This document shows positions 45,348 to 56,904 of a stretch of 62,099 nucleotides of DNA, one piece after another. The position numbers were made by a program, and so were the translations under genes. The stretch is taken from the NCBI GenBank assembly GCA_902634775.1, contig CACPLG010000008.1:1-62099 (forward strand), read 5' to 3'. The notes beneath the pieces were generated by a model. The model ran no database searches and was not told where the DNA came from. It saw nothing but the letters and a program-made list of their open reading frames with translations. Numbering within the stretch: position 1 is the stretch's first letter; each line of letters begins with the position of its first letter. The stretch comes from an uncultured Pelagibacteraceae bacterium. GTDB taxonomy: Bacteria; Pseudomonadota; Alphaproteobacteria; Pelagibacterales; Pelagibacteraceae.

Positions 45348-46004
45348 TCAAACTATTTCAAGTAGTCCTTTTAAATTTTTAATTTCTTTTTTTGGCTCAT
45401 AATCAAGATTGTCAAAATGAGAGTTGTTTCGATTTACCCAGACAGCATTATAACCAAAATTGCCACCACCTGACACATCCCAAGTGTTAGCACTTAAAAA
45501 AACAACTTCTTTCGGTTGAATCTTATACTTATTAACTGGAAGACCGTAAACTTTTGAGTCAGGTTTGTAAATTTTTACCTCTTCAATTGAAAAAAGATCA
45601 TCAAAAGCATCTAAATTGTTAGTGCTTACTAATTCTTTTATTAAATCTGGCGTACCGTTTGAAAGTATTGCGAGCTTAAGATTTTTCTTTTTTAAATCTT
45701 TTAAAACTTCTTTTACCTCTGGATAAGGGGATAAAACTTTATAAAGGTTTAGTAATTCGTTTTTCATATTTACATCTATGTTAAAAATTTTCATAGATTT
45801 ATCCAAACTATCTTCAGTTATTTGCCAAAAGTTTTTATGTCTTTTCATCATACTTCTCAGCCAAGTATATTCAAGTTGTGTAGTTCGCCAAAAATTTGCA
45901 AACGCTTCCCACTTATCTCCTATTTTATGTTTACATTTTTCTGCCGCCGAATTTACGTCAAATAACGTTCCATAAGCATCAAATACTATTGCTTTAAAAT
46001 CCAT
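45348..46004 (-). CDS. haloacid dehalogenase type II (L-2-haloacid dehalogenase-like)
   Basis: This 218-residue HAD enzyme has nucleophile Asp9 in VFDAYGTLFDVNSA, motif II LAILSNGTPD, Lys in IEEVKIYKPDSKVY, and the type II-specific SANTWDVSGGGNFGYNAVWVNR near the C-terminus. This pattern is that of (S)-2-haloacid dehalogenases, which hydrolyse 2-haloalkanoic acids to 2-hydroxy acids. Actual substrate use is not proven. It heads the minus-strand HAD-pirin-QOR group and is divergent from rsmE (35-bp gap). Confidence 0.9.
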   Translation of the reverse strand: MDFKAIVFDAYGTLFDVNSAAEKCKHKIGDKWEAFANFWRTTQLEYTWLRSMMKRHKNFWQITEDSLDKSMKIFNIDVNMKNELLNLYKVLSPYPEVKEVLKDLKKKNLKLAILSNGTPDLIKELVSTNNLDAFDDLFSIEEVKIYKPDSKVYGLPVNKYKIQPKEVVFLSANTWDVSGGGNFGYNAVWVNRNNSHFDNLDYEPKKEIKNLKGLLEIV

Positions 46005-46039
46005 ACTTTAATTTAAGTTTTTATATTATACTATATTTT

Positions 46040-46750
46040 ATGAATATTAGATTATATCACCCAAACAGTATAGTCGAAAATACAACTAAGTCGCTTTCGA
46101 AGGAACATGGTCATTATGTAGCAAATGTAATGAGACTTAAATTAGGTTCCCGTATAAATTTTTTTAATAAAGATGGAGAGTGGGAGAGTGAAGTAACTTT
46201 TATTCAAAAAGATAAGGTTGAAGTAAAATTTATAAAAAAAATAAAACAAGCAATTAACTCATCCAAAATTGAGCTTGCTATTTGTTTAGTCAAAAAAACT
46301 CCAATGGAAACTATCTTGCAAAAATCTACTGAACTAGGTGTAAAAAAAATAATTCCTATTGTCTCTGAGAGAACAGAAGTAAAAGAATTAAATTATGAAA
46401 GAGCAAGAAAAATAGTTATTGAAGCTACAGAACAATCCAATCAATTAAATCCTCCAGAAATTTCAGAAGTCAAAAAACTTAAAGACTTTCTTAAAAAATT
46501 GGATAGTTCCTCTAAACTTTTATTTGCTGATGTGAATTCTCAAAATATTTTAAAAAATGACAATATCAAAAAAGGAAAAGCCTTAAGTGTTTTGATAGGA
46601 CCCGAAGGTGATTTTTCACCAGCTGAACGCGAGTATATTTTGAAAGTTCCTAATGTTGAATCTTTTACTTTATCTAAGAATATTTTAAGGTCAGATACTG
46701 CCGTTATAACCGCTATTTCATTAGTGAATTTCGTCTATTTCGATTCATAA
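46040..46750 (+). CDS. rsmE: 16S rRNA (uracil-1498-N3)-methyltransferase RsmE
   Basis: This 236-residue SPOUT-class enzyme methylates U1498. It has an N-terminal PUA-like domain (HYVANVMRLKLGSRINFFN), KTPMETILQKSTELGVKKI, SERTEVKELNYERARKI, and the trefoil-knot SAM site LIGPEGDFSPAEREYI plus SLSKNILRSDTAV-like TLSKNILRSDTAVITAIS. The length matches the family. It is followed by a 58-bp gap and the cytochrome oxidase operon; the gap appears to contain the operon promoter. Confidence 0.95.
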   Translation: MNIRLYHPNSIVENTTKSLSKEHGHYVANVMRLKLGSRINFFNKDGEWESEVTFIQKDKVEVKFIKKIKQAINSSKIELAICLVKKTPMETILQKSTELGVKKIIPIVSERTEVKELNYERARKIVIEATEQSNQLNPPEISEVKKLKDFLKKLDSSSKLLFADVNSQNILKNDNIKKGKALSVLIGPEGDFSPAEREYILKVPNVESFTLSKNILRSDTAVITAISLVNFVYFDS

Positions 46751-46758
46751 TTGTCGCA

Positions 46759-46796
46759 TTAATTGAATTTGTTAATTGAATTAAAAACTGTATAAA
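46759..46796 (+). promoter_or_regulatory. putative promoter with 11-bp direct repeats upstream of coxB
   Basis: TTAATTGAATT occurs at 46759-46769 and again at 46772-46782 (13-bp period). TTGTTA (46769-46774), a 16-nt spacer and TATAAA (46791-46796) form a plausible sigma-70 promoter. Transcription would begin just before the coxB start at 46809, leaving a very short leader. The repeats may bind a regulator or be chance in AT-rich DNA. Confidence 0.35.
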
Positions 46797-46808
46797 AACG
46801 AAATAAAA

Positions 46809-49260
<2,452 letters not shown>

Positions 49261-49273
49261 ATAATGACATTAG

Positions 49274-50185
49274 ATGACAACTTATAATTCTAGAGCAAAA
49301 AATATTTCGCTATATGACACATCAATTTTCTTAGAATTGTTAAGACTGATGAAACCTAGAGTAATGTCATTAGTGATATTTACATGTGCGGTTGGTTTAT
49401 TAACTGCCCCAGGTGAAATCAGTTTTATTAAATCAATAACAAATATTTTTTTTGTGACACTTGGTGCCGGAGCAGCAGGAGCTCTTAATATGTGGTATGA
49501 GGCAGATTTAGACAAACTAATGAGCAGAACATGTTTAAGACCGCTTCCAACAGGAAAGCTAAAAAAAAAATATGCACTTGTTTTTGGAATAGTCCTATCA
49601 ATAGTTTCAGTTGTAGGACTTTACTATTTTTCAAACTTACTATCTGCTTTAGTATTACTTTTTACAATTAGCTTTTATTTATTTGTTTATACAATTTGGC
49701 TTAAAAGAAGAACACCACAAAACATAGTAATTGGCGGAGCATCAGGTGCACTTCCTCCTGTAATCGGATGGACAATTGTTACTAATTCTTTAAGTTTGGA
49801 GGCGCTAACATTTTTCTTGATAATATTTTTTTGGACACCTTCCCATTTTTGGGCTTTAAGCTTGTATAAAGTAGATGACTACAAAAGAGCAAAAATTCCA
49901 ATGTTACCAGTGACCAATGGTATCGAAAATACAAAAAAAAATATTTTTGTATACTCACTTTTAATGCTTCCGACATTGGCGCTACCTTACATAATAGGTT
50001 TTGTTGGAGAATTATTTCTAGTTAGCACCTTTGGTCTAACAATTTATTATATTTTATTATGCTATGCTTTATTAAAAACAAAAAAAGATTCCTTTGATTT
50101 ACAAAAAGCAAAAAAAGTTTTTGGTTATTCAATCTTTTACTTGTTCTTTATATTTGTTTTATTTTTAATTGATAAATTATTCTAA
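49274..50185 (+). CDS. ctaB: protoheme IX farnesyltransferase (heme O synthase)
   Basis: CtaB adds a farnesyl group to heme b, the first step toward heme a for the oxidase. The 303-residue membrane protein has the UbiA-superfamily aspartate motifs in NMWYEADLDKLMSRTCLRPLP and HFWALSLYKVDDYKRAKIPM, which identify CtaB rather than UbiA. Nine hydrophobic helices are visible. It follows coxA by 13 bp and shares one base (taATG) with the next small gene. This order is standard in alphaproteobacterial cox operons. Confidence 0.96.
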   Translation: MTTYNSRAKNISLYDTSIFLELLRLMKPRVMSLVIFTCAVGLLTAPGEISFIKSITNIFFVTLGAGAAGALNMWYEADLDKLMSRTCLRPLPTGKLKKKYALVFGIVLSIVSVVGLYYFSNLLSALVLLFTISFYLFVYTIWLKRRTPQNIVIGGASGALPPVIGWTIVTNSLSLEALTFFLIIFFWTPSHFWALSLYKVDDYKRAKIPMLPVTNGIENTKKNIFVYSLLMLPTLALPYIIGFVGELFLVSTFGLTIYYILLCYALLKTKKDSFDLQKAKKVFGYSIFYLFFIFVLFLIDKLF

Positions 50186-50307
50186 TGGAAGTCGACAAAA
50201 AAATTAAAAAAAAGAATATATTTACTGCTATAGGACTTATAGTATTTATCTTATTGCTTTTTGTATTTACACTTTACAATGTTGGAGTTTTTGAAAGAGC
50301 CATATGA
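50185..50307 (+). CDS. 40-residue single-helix protein in the cox operon (CoxF-like position)
   Basis: The ATG shares its A with the ctaB stop codon, and its TGA overlaps the ctaG ATG (ATGA), giving perfect translational coupling on both sides. The product is a basic N-terminus (MEVDKKIKKK), one transmembrane helix (about 13-31) and a short tail NVGVFERAI. Alphaproteobacterial cox operons carry a small membrane protein (CoxF-type) at this spot between ctaB and ctaG. Its role, likely in oxidase assembly, is inferred from position only. Confidence 0.8.
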   Translation: MEVDKKIKKKNIFTAIGLIVFILLLFVFTLYNVGVFERAI

Positions 50308-50849
50308 TCAGTAAAAAAAACCTAACGCCATTGATTTTATCTTTAATATTCTTTTTAATGCTGGGATTATCATTTGCTGCCGTTCCACTGTATGATTTAT
50401 TCTGCCGTGTCACAGGATTTGGAGGCACTACTCAAATCTCAAAAGAAGCTCCAAAAATAGTAATTGATGAACCTGTGAGAGTAAGATTTGACACAAATGT
50501 TCAAACAGACTTGGCTTGGAATTTTAAAGCGAGTAAATCTTTATATGATATTAAACCAGGCAAAGTTTACAAAGTTGAGTTTGAAGTAGAAAACTTTGGA
50601 AAAGAACCATCAAGTGGAGTTGCAAGTTACAATGTATCCCCATCAACTTTTGGACAGTATTTTAATAAACTGGGATGTTTTTGTTTTGAAAAGCAAACTC
50701 TTAAAAGTGGAGAAAAAATGAGTTATATTTTAACTTTCTATTTAGATCCCGAGATGGTAAATGATCCTAAAACTAAAAACATTGATGATATTACAATGTC
50801 ATATACATTTTTTTCTTCTGACTATTATAAACAATCAAAGGTAAATTAA
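50304..50849 (+). CDS. ctaG: cytochrome c oxidase assembly protein CtaG (Cox11)
   Basis: This 181-residue CuB chaperone is anchored by one N-terminal helix (10-28). The copper-binding CxCF motif is at 125-128 (LGCFCFEKQTL), and a third cysteine, Cys34, is in LYDLFCRVTGFGG. The periplasmic immunoglobulin-like domain includes VYKVEFEVENFG and DDITMSYTFF. It inserts CuB into subunit I. It overlaps the 40-residue gene by 4 bp and precedes coxC by 2 bp. Confidence 0.97.
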   Translation: MISKKNLTPLILSLIFFLMLGLSFAAVPLYDLFCRVTGFGGTTQISKEAPKIVIDEPVRVRFDTNVQTDLAWNFKASKSLYDIKPGKVYKVEFEVENFGKEPSSGVASYNVSPSTFGQYFNKLGCFCFEKQTLKSGEKMSYILTFYLDPEMVNDPKTKNIDDITMSYTFFSSDYYKQSKVN

Positions 50850-50851
50850 TT

Positions 50852-51643
50852 ATGAGTTCTAAAGATCAAAAACATGATTACCACTTAGTTGATCCAAGTC
50901 CGTGGCCAATCTATACATCTTTTGCTACTTTAATAACTGCTGTAGGATCAGTTTATTATTTTCACTCAAAAGTTATGTGGGCAATGTTACTTGGTTTTGC
51001 TCTTTTAATTTATGGAGCATACATGTGGTTCAGAGACGTTGTAAATGAAGCCGAACATCAAGGCCACCATACACCAGTTGTTCAGATACATCATCGTTAT
51101 GGAATGACATTGTTTATAGCATCTGAAGTAATGTTTTTTGTTGCTTGGTTTTGGGCTTACTTTGATGCTAGTTTGTATCCAAGTGCTTTTGTTGGTGGAG
51201 TTTGGCCGCCTAAAGATATTGAAGTTTTTAACCCATGGGATATTCCATTAATCAACACACTGGTTTTATTACTATCTGGAACAACTGTTACATGGGCTCA
51301 TCACTCTTTATTAGAGGATGATAGAAAAGGTTTTATTCAAGGCTTATGGGCAACAGTTTTACTAGGTTTCTTTTTTACTCTTCTTCAAATATATGAATAT
51401 CAACATGCAAGTTTTGATTTTTCAGGACATATTTACGGTGCAACATTTTATATGGCTACAGGCTTTCATGGATTTCACGTGGTAATTGGAACTATCTTTT
51501 TAGCTGTTTGTCTGTGGAGAGGAAAACTTGGTCATTTTAATAAAGATCATCATTTTGGATTTGAAGCTGCAGCATGGTACTGGCATTTTGTCGATGTAGT
51601 TTGGTTGTTTTTATTTGCAGCAATCTACGTTTGGGGAAGCTAA
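50852..51643 (+). CDS. coxC: cytochrome c oxidase subunit III
   Basis: This 263-residue subunit has seven predicted helices. Characteristic segments are YHLVDPSPWPIYTSFATL at the N-terminus, MFFVAWFWAYFDASLYP (with the conserved Glu preceding, ASEVMFF), WAHHSLLEDDRKGF, and GFHGFHVVIGTIFLAVCL followed by AAWYWHFVDVVWLFLF. It stabilises proton uptake by the oxidase. It lies between ctaG and surf1, 5 bp from the latter. Confidence 0.97.
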   Translation: MSSKDQKHDYHLVDPSPWPIYTSFATLITAVGSVYYFHSKVMWAMLLGFALLIYGAYMWFRDVVNEAEHQGHHTPVVQIHHRYGMTLFIASEVMFFVAWFWAYFDASLYPSAFVGGVWPPKDIEVFNPWDIPLINTLVLLLSGTTVTWAHHSLLEDDRKGFIQGLWATVLLGFFFTLLQIYEYQHASFDFSGHIYGATFYMATGFHGFHVVIGTIFLAVCLWRGKLGHFNKDHHFGFEAAAWYWHFVDVVWLFLFAAIYVWGS

Positions 51644-51648
51644 TTTAA

Positions 51649-52305
51649 TTGAGATATAAGTTTCTTTTCACAATATTTGTTTCCTTTTTTATTGCACTTT
51701 TTCTTGCTCTTGGATTTTGGCAGTTATACAGACTTAATTGGAAAAACAACCTAATTGAGGAAATTAATTCTTCTCTCATGAACGATCCAGTAAAATTTGA
51801 TGCAAAAAAAATTAAAAACTTTCAAAAAATTAAATTCAGAGGAAAAATCGATAATAAAAATTTAATTTATTTATATGGACTGAGTGATAACGGGGAACCA
51901 GGTTTTAATTTAATTAAAAAAGTTGATATTGAAGGTGAAAACTTTTTAATTAATCAAGGATGGATACCAAGAAATTTGAAAGGTAAGTCATTTGATCTTA
52001 AACAATCAGAATACCTTGGTATTACAAAGTTAAAATCAAATAAAAATTACTTTAAACCTAATAACGATTTATCAAAAAATTATTGGTTTAAACTTGATGA
52101 TATAGATTTAAAAAAACATACTGGAAAAACATTTTCTCCTTTTATAATTTTTATTCAAAATGGGGAACAAGCAAACTCTTTTCCAATACCAAAAAAAATT
52201 TCATCAGATCTGCCTAATAATCACCTTAAATACTCTTTAACATGGTTTTCAATAGCGATATCAATTCTTTTGATATATCTATATTTTAGAAAAAAAAATT
52301 ACTAA
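51649..52305 (+). CDS. SURF1 family oxidase assembly protein (TTG start)
   Basis: SURF1 helps insert heme a into the oxidase. The 218-residue protein is read from TTG at 51649, 5 bp after coxC; no in-frame ATG lies upstream of the first helix. It has terminal transmembrane helices (about 4-22 and 195-212) around a periplasmic domain with LGFWQLYRLNWKN, GEPGFNLIKKVDIEGENFLINQGWIPR-type features (FLINQGWIPRNLKG) and HLKYSLTWFSIAISI at the end. It shares one base with the thrC start codon. Confidence 0.9.
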   Translation: MRYKFLFTIFVSFFIALFLALGFWQLYRLNWKNNLIEEINSSLMNDPVKFDAKKIKNFQKIKFRGKIDNKNLIYLYGLSDNGEPGFNLIKKVDIEGENFLINQGWIPRNLKGKSFDLKQSEYLGITKLKSNKNYFKPNNDLSKNYWFKLDDIDLKKHTGKTFSPFIIFIQNGEQANSFPIPKKISSDLPNNHLKYSLTWFSIAISILLIYLYFRKKNY

Positions 52306-53675
52306 TGGAATATATAAGCACAAGAGGTGATAATAAGAAATTTTCCTTCAGTGAGGTGTTTCTCAAAGGTCTTGCTGATGACGGAGGGCTTTTTATACCG
52401 TTAAATATTAAAAAATTTGATGAGAGCAAAATGAACTCTCTAAAAAAATTAAGTTATGTAGATCTAGCTACTGAAATTATTTATTTATATACTGGAGATT
52501 TTCTAAGCAAAAAAGAATTAAATGAAATTGTTAAAAAATCATATTCTAACTTCCGAGAAAAAGATGTTGTTAAAATAGTTAAGTTAAATCATTTAAAGAT
52601 CTTGGAACTTTTTCATGGACCCACTCTGGCTTTTAAAGATATTGCAATGCAGTTAATTGGAAATATGTATGAGCATCTTTTAAAATCAAATAACAAAAAT
52701 ATAAATATAGTTGTTGCGACTTCTGGAGACACTGGTGCAGCAGCCATTGATGCGATCAAAGGTAAATCTAATTTAAATATATTCGTTTTACATCCAAATA
52801 ATAGAATTTCCTCTGTTCAAAGAAAAATCATGACTACAGTAGAGGAAAAAAATGTTTTCAATATTGCAATTAATGGAAACTTTGATGACTGTCAAAATAT
52901 TGTAAAACAAATGTTTTCTGATCTTGAGTTCTCAAAATCTATAAATATGTCAGGTGTAAACTCAATAAATTGGGCAAGAATAATTGCTCAAGCTGTATAT
53001 TATTTTTATGCTCATTTTAAATTAGGAAAAGATAGTGCTTCTTTTTCAGTTCCAACAGGAAATTTTGGAGATGTCTTTGCAGGATATCTTGCAAAAAAAA
53101 TGGGTCTACCAATTGATAAATTAATTGTTGCAACAAATGAAAACGATATTTTACATAGAGCTATTACAAAAGGAGACTATATTTCAAAAGAAGTCAGAGA
53201 AACATTGTCACCAAGTATGGACATCCAATTAGCCAGTAACTTTGAAAGATTAATTTACTACGTGAATAATTCTAATTCTGAAAAAACAGCAGAAATTATG
53301 AAAAAAGTGAAGAAGAATTCTTATCAAATTGAGAAGAGAGATTTAGATATAATTCAAAAAGATTTTTTATCAGAAAGGTGTAATGAAAAAGAAACTTTAG
53401 AAATTATTAAAAAAAATTATGAGGAAAATGGTATGGTTTTAGATCCGCATACAGCTATTGGAGTAGGCGCTGCACAAAAATTATCTTTGAATGATTGTGT
53501 AGTTTTATCAACTGCGCATCCGTGTAAATTTCCAGATGCTACAAACAATGCGATTAATAAACATGAAAAATTGCCTAAAAAACTTCAGCACGTGCTTAAT
53601 AAAAATGAGAATTTTCAAGTATTAGAGAATAATATGGATGAAGTTAAAAAATTTATTAGAAGTAAAATTTTATAA
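52305..53675 (+). CDS. thrC: threonine synthase
   Basis: ThrC is a pyridoxal-phosphate enzyme converting O-phosphohomoserine to threonine. The 456-residue protein begins MEYISTRGDNKKFSFSEVFL. It has the PLP-lysine motif GPTLAFKDIAMQLIGN (near residue 105-120), VVATSGDTGAAAIDAI, SVPTGNFGDVFAGYLAKKMG and STAHPCKFPDA. The length fits the long bacterial form. It ends the cox transcript and converges on rnhA (6-bp overlap); thrB is two genes away on the opposite strand. Confidence 0.96.
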   Translation: MEYISTRGDNKKFSFSEVFLKGLADDGGLFIPLNIKKFDESKMNSLKKLSYVDLATEIIYLYTGDFLSKKELNEIVKKSYSNFREKDVVKIVKLNHLKILELFHGPTLAFKDIAMQLIGNMYEHLLKSNNKNINIVVATSGDTGAAAIDAIKGKSNLNIFVLHPNNRISSVQRKIMTTVEEKNVFNIAINGNFDDCQNIVKQMFSDLEFSKSINMSGVNSINWARIIAQAVYYFYAHFKLGKDSASFSVPTGNFGDVFAGYLAKKMGLPIDKLIVATNENDILHRAITKGDYISKEVRETLSPSMDIQLASNFERLIYYVNNSNSEKTAEIMKKVKKNSYQIEKRDLDIIQKDFLSERCNEKETLEIIKKNYEENGMVLDPHTAIGVGAAQKLSLNDCVVLSTAHPCKFPDATNNAINKHEKLPKKLQHVLNKNENFQVLENNMDEVKKFIRSKIL

Positions 53676-54092
53676 GTTCGCAGCCTCTCTAGCAATTAAA
53701 TCAACTTCATTGTTTAACTCGTCAGTTGAGTGCGCTTTTACCCAATTCCAACTTATTTCAAATTCATTAGCTAGAATGTCAAGCTCTGTCCAAAGATCTT
53801 TATTTTTAACCTCTTGCTTGTTTGCGGTTTTCCATCCATTCTTTTTCCAGTTATAAATCCACTCAGTTATTCCTGACTTAACATACTTCGAGTCTGTAAA
53901 AATTTGAACTTTACTTCCTTTAGGAATTTTTTTTAATGCCTCAATAGGAGCGAGTAACTCCATTTGATTATTTGTAGTATTTTTTTTACTTCCTTTAATA
54001 TTTGTTTTTTGTCCATTGTTTATAATTATTGCTGCCCACCCACCATTTCCTGGATTTTCTAAACAGGATCCATCTGTATAAATTTTAATCAT
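53670..54092 (-). CDS. rnhA: ribonuclease HI
   Basis: RNase HI degrades RNA in RNA-DNA hybrids. The 140-residue protein has the four carboxylates: Asp7 in IYTDGSCLENPGNGGWA, Glu45 in NNQMELL, Asp67 in IFTDSKYVKSGI and a C-terminal Asp in NEVDLIARE. The WVKAHSTDELN loop carries the flexible histidine. It overlaps thrB by 8 bp and is the last gene of the long minus-strand run that starts with the ATP synthase genes. Confidence 0.97.
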   Translation of the reverse strand: MIKIYTDGSCLENPGNGGWAAIIINNGQKTNIKGSKKNTTNNQMELLAPIEALKKIPKGSKVQIFTDSKYVKSGITEWIYNWKKNGWKTANKQEVKNKDLWTELDILANEFEISWNWVKAHSTDELNNEVDLIAREAANL

Positions 54093-55056
54093 TTAAGTAT
54101 TCCTCAAATTTTTCTATAGAGTCATGAAACCTAAGTTTTTGTATATATTCTAATGGATCCTTTTTTTTAATTAAAATGTTTTTAGGAGTATTTATGAAAT
54201 CATAAGCTCTTGTGGCCAGATATCTTAAGGCAGATCCTTTACAAAGAATTTTCATACTCTTTTTTTCCTCTGGTTTAAGTTTTCTTATACTCTCATAACC
54301 TTTAAAAAGCTTAGAAGCTTTTTTCTTGTTAAACTTAAATTTATTTTTTGTTTTATTAAAACAAAGTGAATTTATACAAATAGCAAGTTCATAAGCTTGA
54401 AAATCATAAGCTGAAAAATAAAAATCAATAAACCCTCCAAATTTTCCCTTGTGAAAAAAAATATTGTCAATGAACAAGTCACCATGAATTACACTACTTG
54501 GTATTCTTTTTGGCCAGTTTTTGTTGATATCACGAAAACTTTCCTTCATTTCATTTTTAAGATTTTTAGGTAACTTCGAATTTTTTAAGTTAATTTTATT
54601 GATAAGACTATTGATTTTGAGGGGTGAAAAGCTGTTTTTTCTTTTTAGTTTTATTTTTATTAATTTTTTATGCATTAAACCAATTTTTTTACCAATGACC
54701 AATAAATCTTTTTCCAAAAGCTTTTTTTTATCGTTACCCTCTAGAAAAGAAACTAGACAAGCTTTTTTTCTTTTTATATTAAATATGTATTTTCCATATT
54801 TATTTTTAACTGGGGATGGGCATTTAATACCTTTTTTTGAAAGTGCATCCATCAACTTCATAAAGTAGGGCAAATCCTTATTATTAACTCTACTTTCAAA
54901 AATCGTTAAAACGTATTTTTTATTCTTTGTGGCAACAGTATAATTTGTATTTTCTATTCCTTTTTTAATGCCCTTAAAGCTTTTGATTTTTTTAAATCCA
55001 AAAATATTTTGGACATTAGAAATGTCAGCTTGATTTAACTTTGTAAATACAGCCAT
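54085..55056 (-). CDS. thrB: homoserine kinase, APH-fold type
   Basis: This 323-residue kinase phosphorylates homoserine for ThrC. Unlike the GHMP-type ThrB of enterobacteria, it has the aminoglycoside-phosphotransferase fold. Motifs are YTVATKNKKYVLTIFE near the N-terminus and the catalytic loop SVIHGDLFIDNIFFHKG. The metal aspartate is in FGGFIDFYFSAYDFQAYELAI. This form is standard in alphaproteobacteria. It shares one base with the ispH stop codon upstream and overlaps rnhA by 8 bp. Confidence 0.92.
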   Translation of the reverse strand: MAVFTKLNQADISNVQNIFGFKKIKSFKGIKKGIENTNYTVATKNKKYVLTIFESRVNNKDLPYFMKLMDALSKKGIKCPSPVKNKYGKYIFNIKRKKACLVSFLEGNDKKKLLEKDLLVIGKKIGLMHKKLIKIKLKRKNSFSPLKINSLINKINLKNSKLPKNLKNEMKESFRDINKNWPKRIPSSVIHGDLFIDNIFFHKGKFGGFIDFYFSAYDFQAYELAICINSLCFNKTKNKFKFNKKKASKLFKGYESIRKLKPEEKKSMKILCKGSALRYLATRAYDFINTPKNILIKKKDPLEYIQKLRFHDSIEKFEEYLND

Positions 55057-56000
55057 TAATTGAGTTTTCCTGGAACTTTAAAAATTACATTTTCTTTTAC
55101 TATTTCGACTTCTTGAATTTCAACATTAAAATTTTCTTTAATTTTTCCTATAAAATTCTGGACTAAAATTTCAGGTGCTGATGCACCTGATGAAATACCT
55201 ATACTATTACACTTAGAAATTTTTTCTAATGGGACTGAACTTTCGGAATGTATTAATTCTGAATAACTACAACCTGCCTTATCCGCTACCTCCACGAGTC
55301 TTTTTGAATTAGAAGAATTCCTGCTTCCAATTACAAAGAACATATCACATTTTGAAGCAATCTTTTTAACAGCTGCCTGTCTATTTGTCGTGGCATAACA
55401 GATATCTTCTTTATTTGGTTCTTTAATTTGTGGAAATTTTTTTTTTAAAGCATCAATTATATCTTTAGTATCATCAACAGAAAGAGTTGTTTGAGTTACA
55501 AAAGCTAATTTTTTATTTGATGGAATATCAATATCCCCAACATCATCAATTGTTTCAACTAATTCTATTGAACCCTCTGGAATTTGACCCATAGTGCCAA
55601 CTACTTCAGGATGATTTTTGTGACCAATTAAAAAAATATGGAAACCTGTTTTATTTAAATTTTCAGCCTCTCTATGTACTTTAGAAACCAAAGGACAAGT
55701 AGCATCTATATATTCCATTTTTAAGTCTTGAGCTTCTTTTGGAACTTTTTTTGGCACTCCATGAGCTGAAAAAATTACTGGTCTAGTTTTGTCTTTAATT
55801 TCACTAAGCTCTTCTACAAATATTGCACCAATCTTTTTTAAATTTTCTACTACATGCTTATTGTGAACTATCTCATGTCGTACATAAACTGGTGACCCAA
55901 ATTTATTTATACTTTTTTTAACAATTTCTATTGCTCTATCAACTCCAGCACAAAATCCTCTAGGAGCAGCTAAATATATTTTTAAATTTTTATTCTTCAT
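55056..56000 (-). CDS. ispH: 4-hydroxy-3-methylbut-2-enyl diphosphate reductase
   Basis: IspH (LytB) makes IPP and DMAPP in the last step of the MEP pathway, using an iron-sulfur cluster. The 314 residues include the three cluster cysteines: Cys17 in AAPRGFCAGVDRA, one in IDATCPLVSKVHREA, and one near residue 200 (CDMFFVIGSRNSSNSKRL region and GISSGASAPEI). The length is typical. It overlaps the blh gene by 11 bp, physically joining isoprenoid precursor supply to retinal synthesis. Confidence 0.96.
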   Translation of the reverse strand: MKNKNLKIYLAAPRGFCAGVDRAIEIVKKSINKFGSPVYVRHEIVHNKHVVENLKKIGAIFVEELSEIKDKTRPVIFSAHGVPKKVPKEAQDLKMEYIDATCPLVSKVHREAENLNKTGFHIFLIGHKNHPEVVGTMGQIPEGSIELVETIDDVGDIDIPSNKKLAFVTQTTLSVDDTKDIIDALKKKFPQIKEPNKEDICYATTNRQAAVKKIASKCDMFFVIGSRNSSNSKRLVEVADKAGCSYSELIHSESSVPLEKISKCNSIGISSGASAPEILVQNFIGKIKENFNVEIQEVEIVKENVIFKVPGKLN

Positions 56001-56904
56001 TTTTTTCTATAAGATACTCTAATAATATATGCGGAAAGGTTAAAGACGCCAAACCTATAAATATTACTTTTAAAACTGCATCATCAAAAGCATAATAATT
56101 AGCTAAAAAATAAAGACTTATTATAAATAATAACAAAGTCATTAATGTAAGTGGTAATGCTTTTCTTATAAACTTATAAAAACCAACTTTAAAATCATTA
56201 CTATCAATTTCATATATTAGAGAAAGAGAATGTCTTACAGAGTGTAAAAAACAAAAATAAATTGTGAAAGCAATTAATGGAGAAAGAAATACATTAAGCA
56301 ATATAATATTTGTCCAATCTGCAATTAAGAATCCACCATTATTCGATTGGACCGTTATAATAATGTTTGCGATAAAACTTAAAAATATCATTAATATTAA
56401 AAACTTACTGCTTAAAAAACCCAAGTCTAAGTTTAAGATTTGAAAAATTTCATTGGTCTTTTCATTATGAAATAGAAGGGGCGCAATAATGATTACACTT
56501 CCTTTAAATAAATATAGAAAATCGTAAACTAAACTTTTTGTGTTTTGTTCTACGCAACTATCCTCTTTGCCAAAATGATATGAAGCAACCATTAAAAAAA
56601 TTATTAAAACAATTTTTGGAACTATCATCCAAGTAAAAATTACTATCAACGAGACAGCTATATAAGCTAAGTAAAAGTATGACCTATTTTCCACTTTATA
56701 GATTTTCATTAATTTATAACCCTTTAGGTGATCAAGAGCTCCATGAGAAACACCTATGATAGATATTAAAAAGAAACAGATGATAGGTTGATATTGAAAT
56801 TCTATTTGCTTATTTTCAAAATATTTTGAAATTGAAATTAAAAAAATAATATTGAATAGAAGTAAAAAAAACGAATATTTTTTATTTATTTTATATAAAT
56901 CCAT
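55990..56904 (-). CDS. blh: beta-carotene 15,15'-dioxygenase (Brp/Blh family)
   Basis: Blh cleaves beta-carotene into two retinal molecules. The start chosen is the ATG at 56904, which shares one base with the crtY stop (taATG) and gives 304 residues; an ATG 30 bp upstream is possible. It is an integral membrane protein with about eight helices and the family's iron-ligand histidines in GVSHGALDHLKGYKL, ASYHFGKEDS and FLHSVRHSLSL. Retinal is the proteorhodopsin chromophore; no rhodopsin gene lies in this window. Confidence 0.93.
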   Translation of the reverse strand: MDLYKINKKYSFFLLLFNIIFLISISKYFENKQIEFQYQPIICFFLISIIGVSHGALDHLKGYKLMKIYKVENRSYFYLAYIAVSLIVIFTWMIVPKIVLIIFLMVASYHFGKEDSCVEQNTKSLVYDFLYLFKGSVIIIAPLLFHNEKTNEIFQILNLDLGFLSSKFLILMIFLSFIANIIITVQSNNGGFLIADWTNIILLNVFLSPLIAFTIYFCFLHSVRHSLSLIYEIDSNDFKVGFYKFIRKALPLTLMTLLLFIISLYFLANYYAFDDAVLKVIFIGLASLTFPHILLEYLIEKNEE

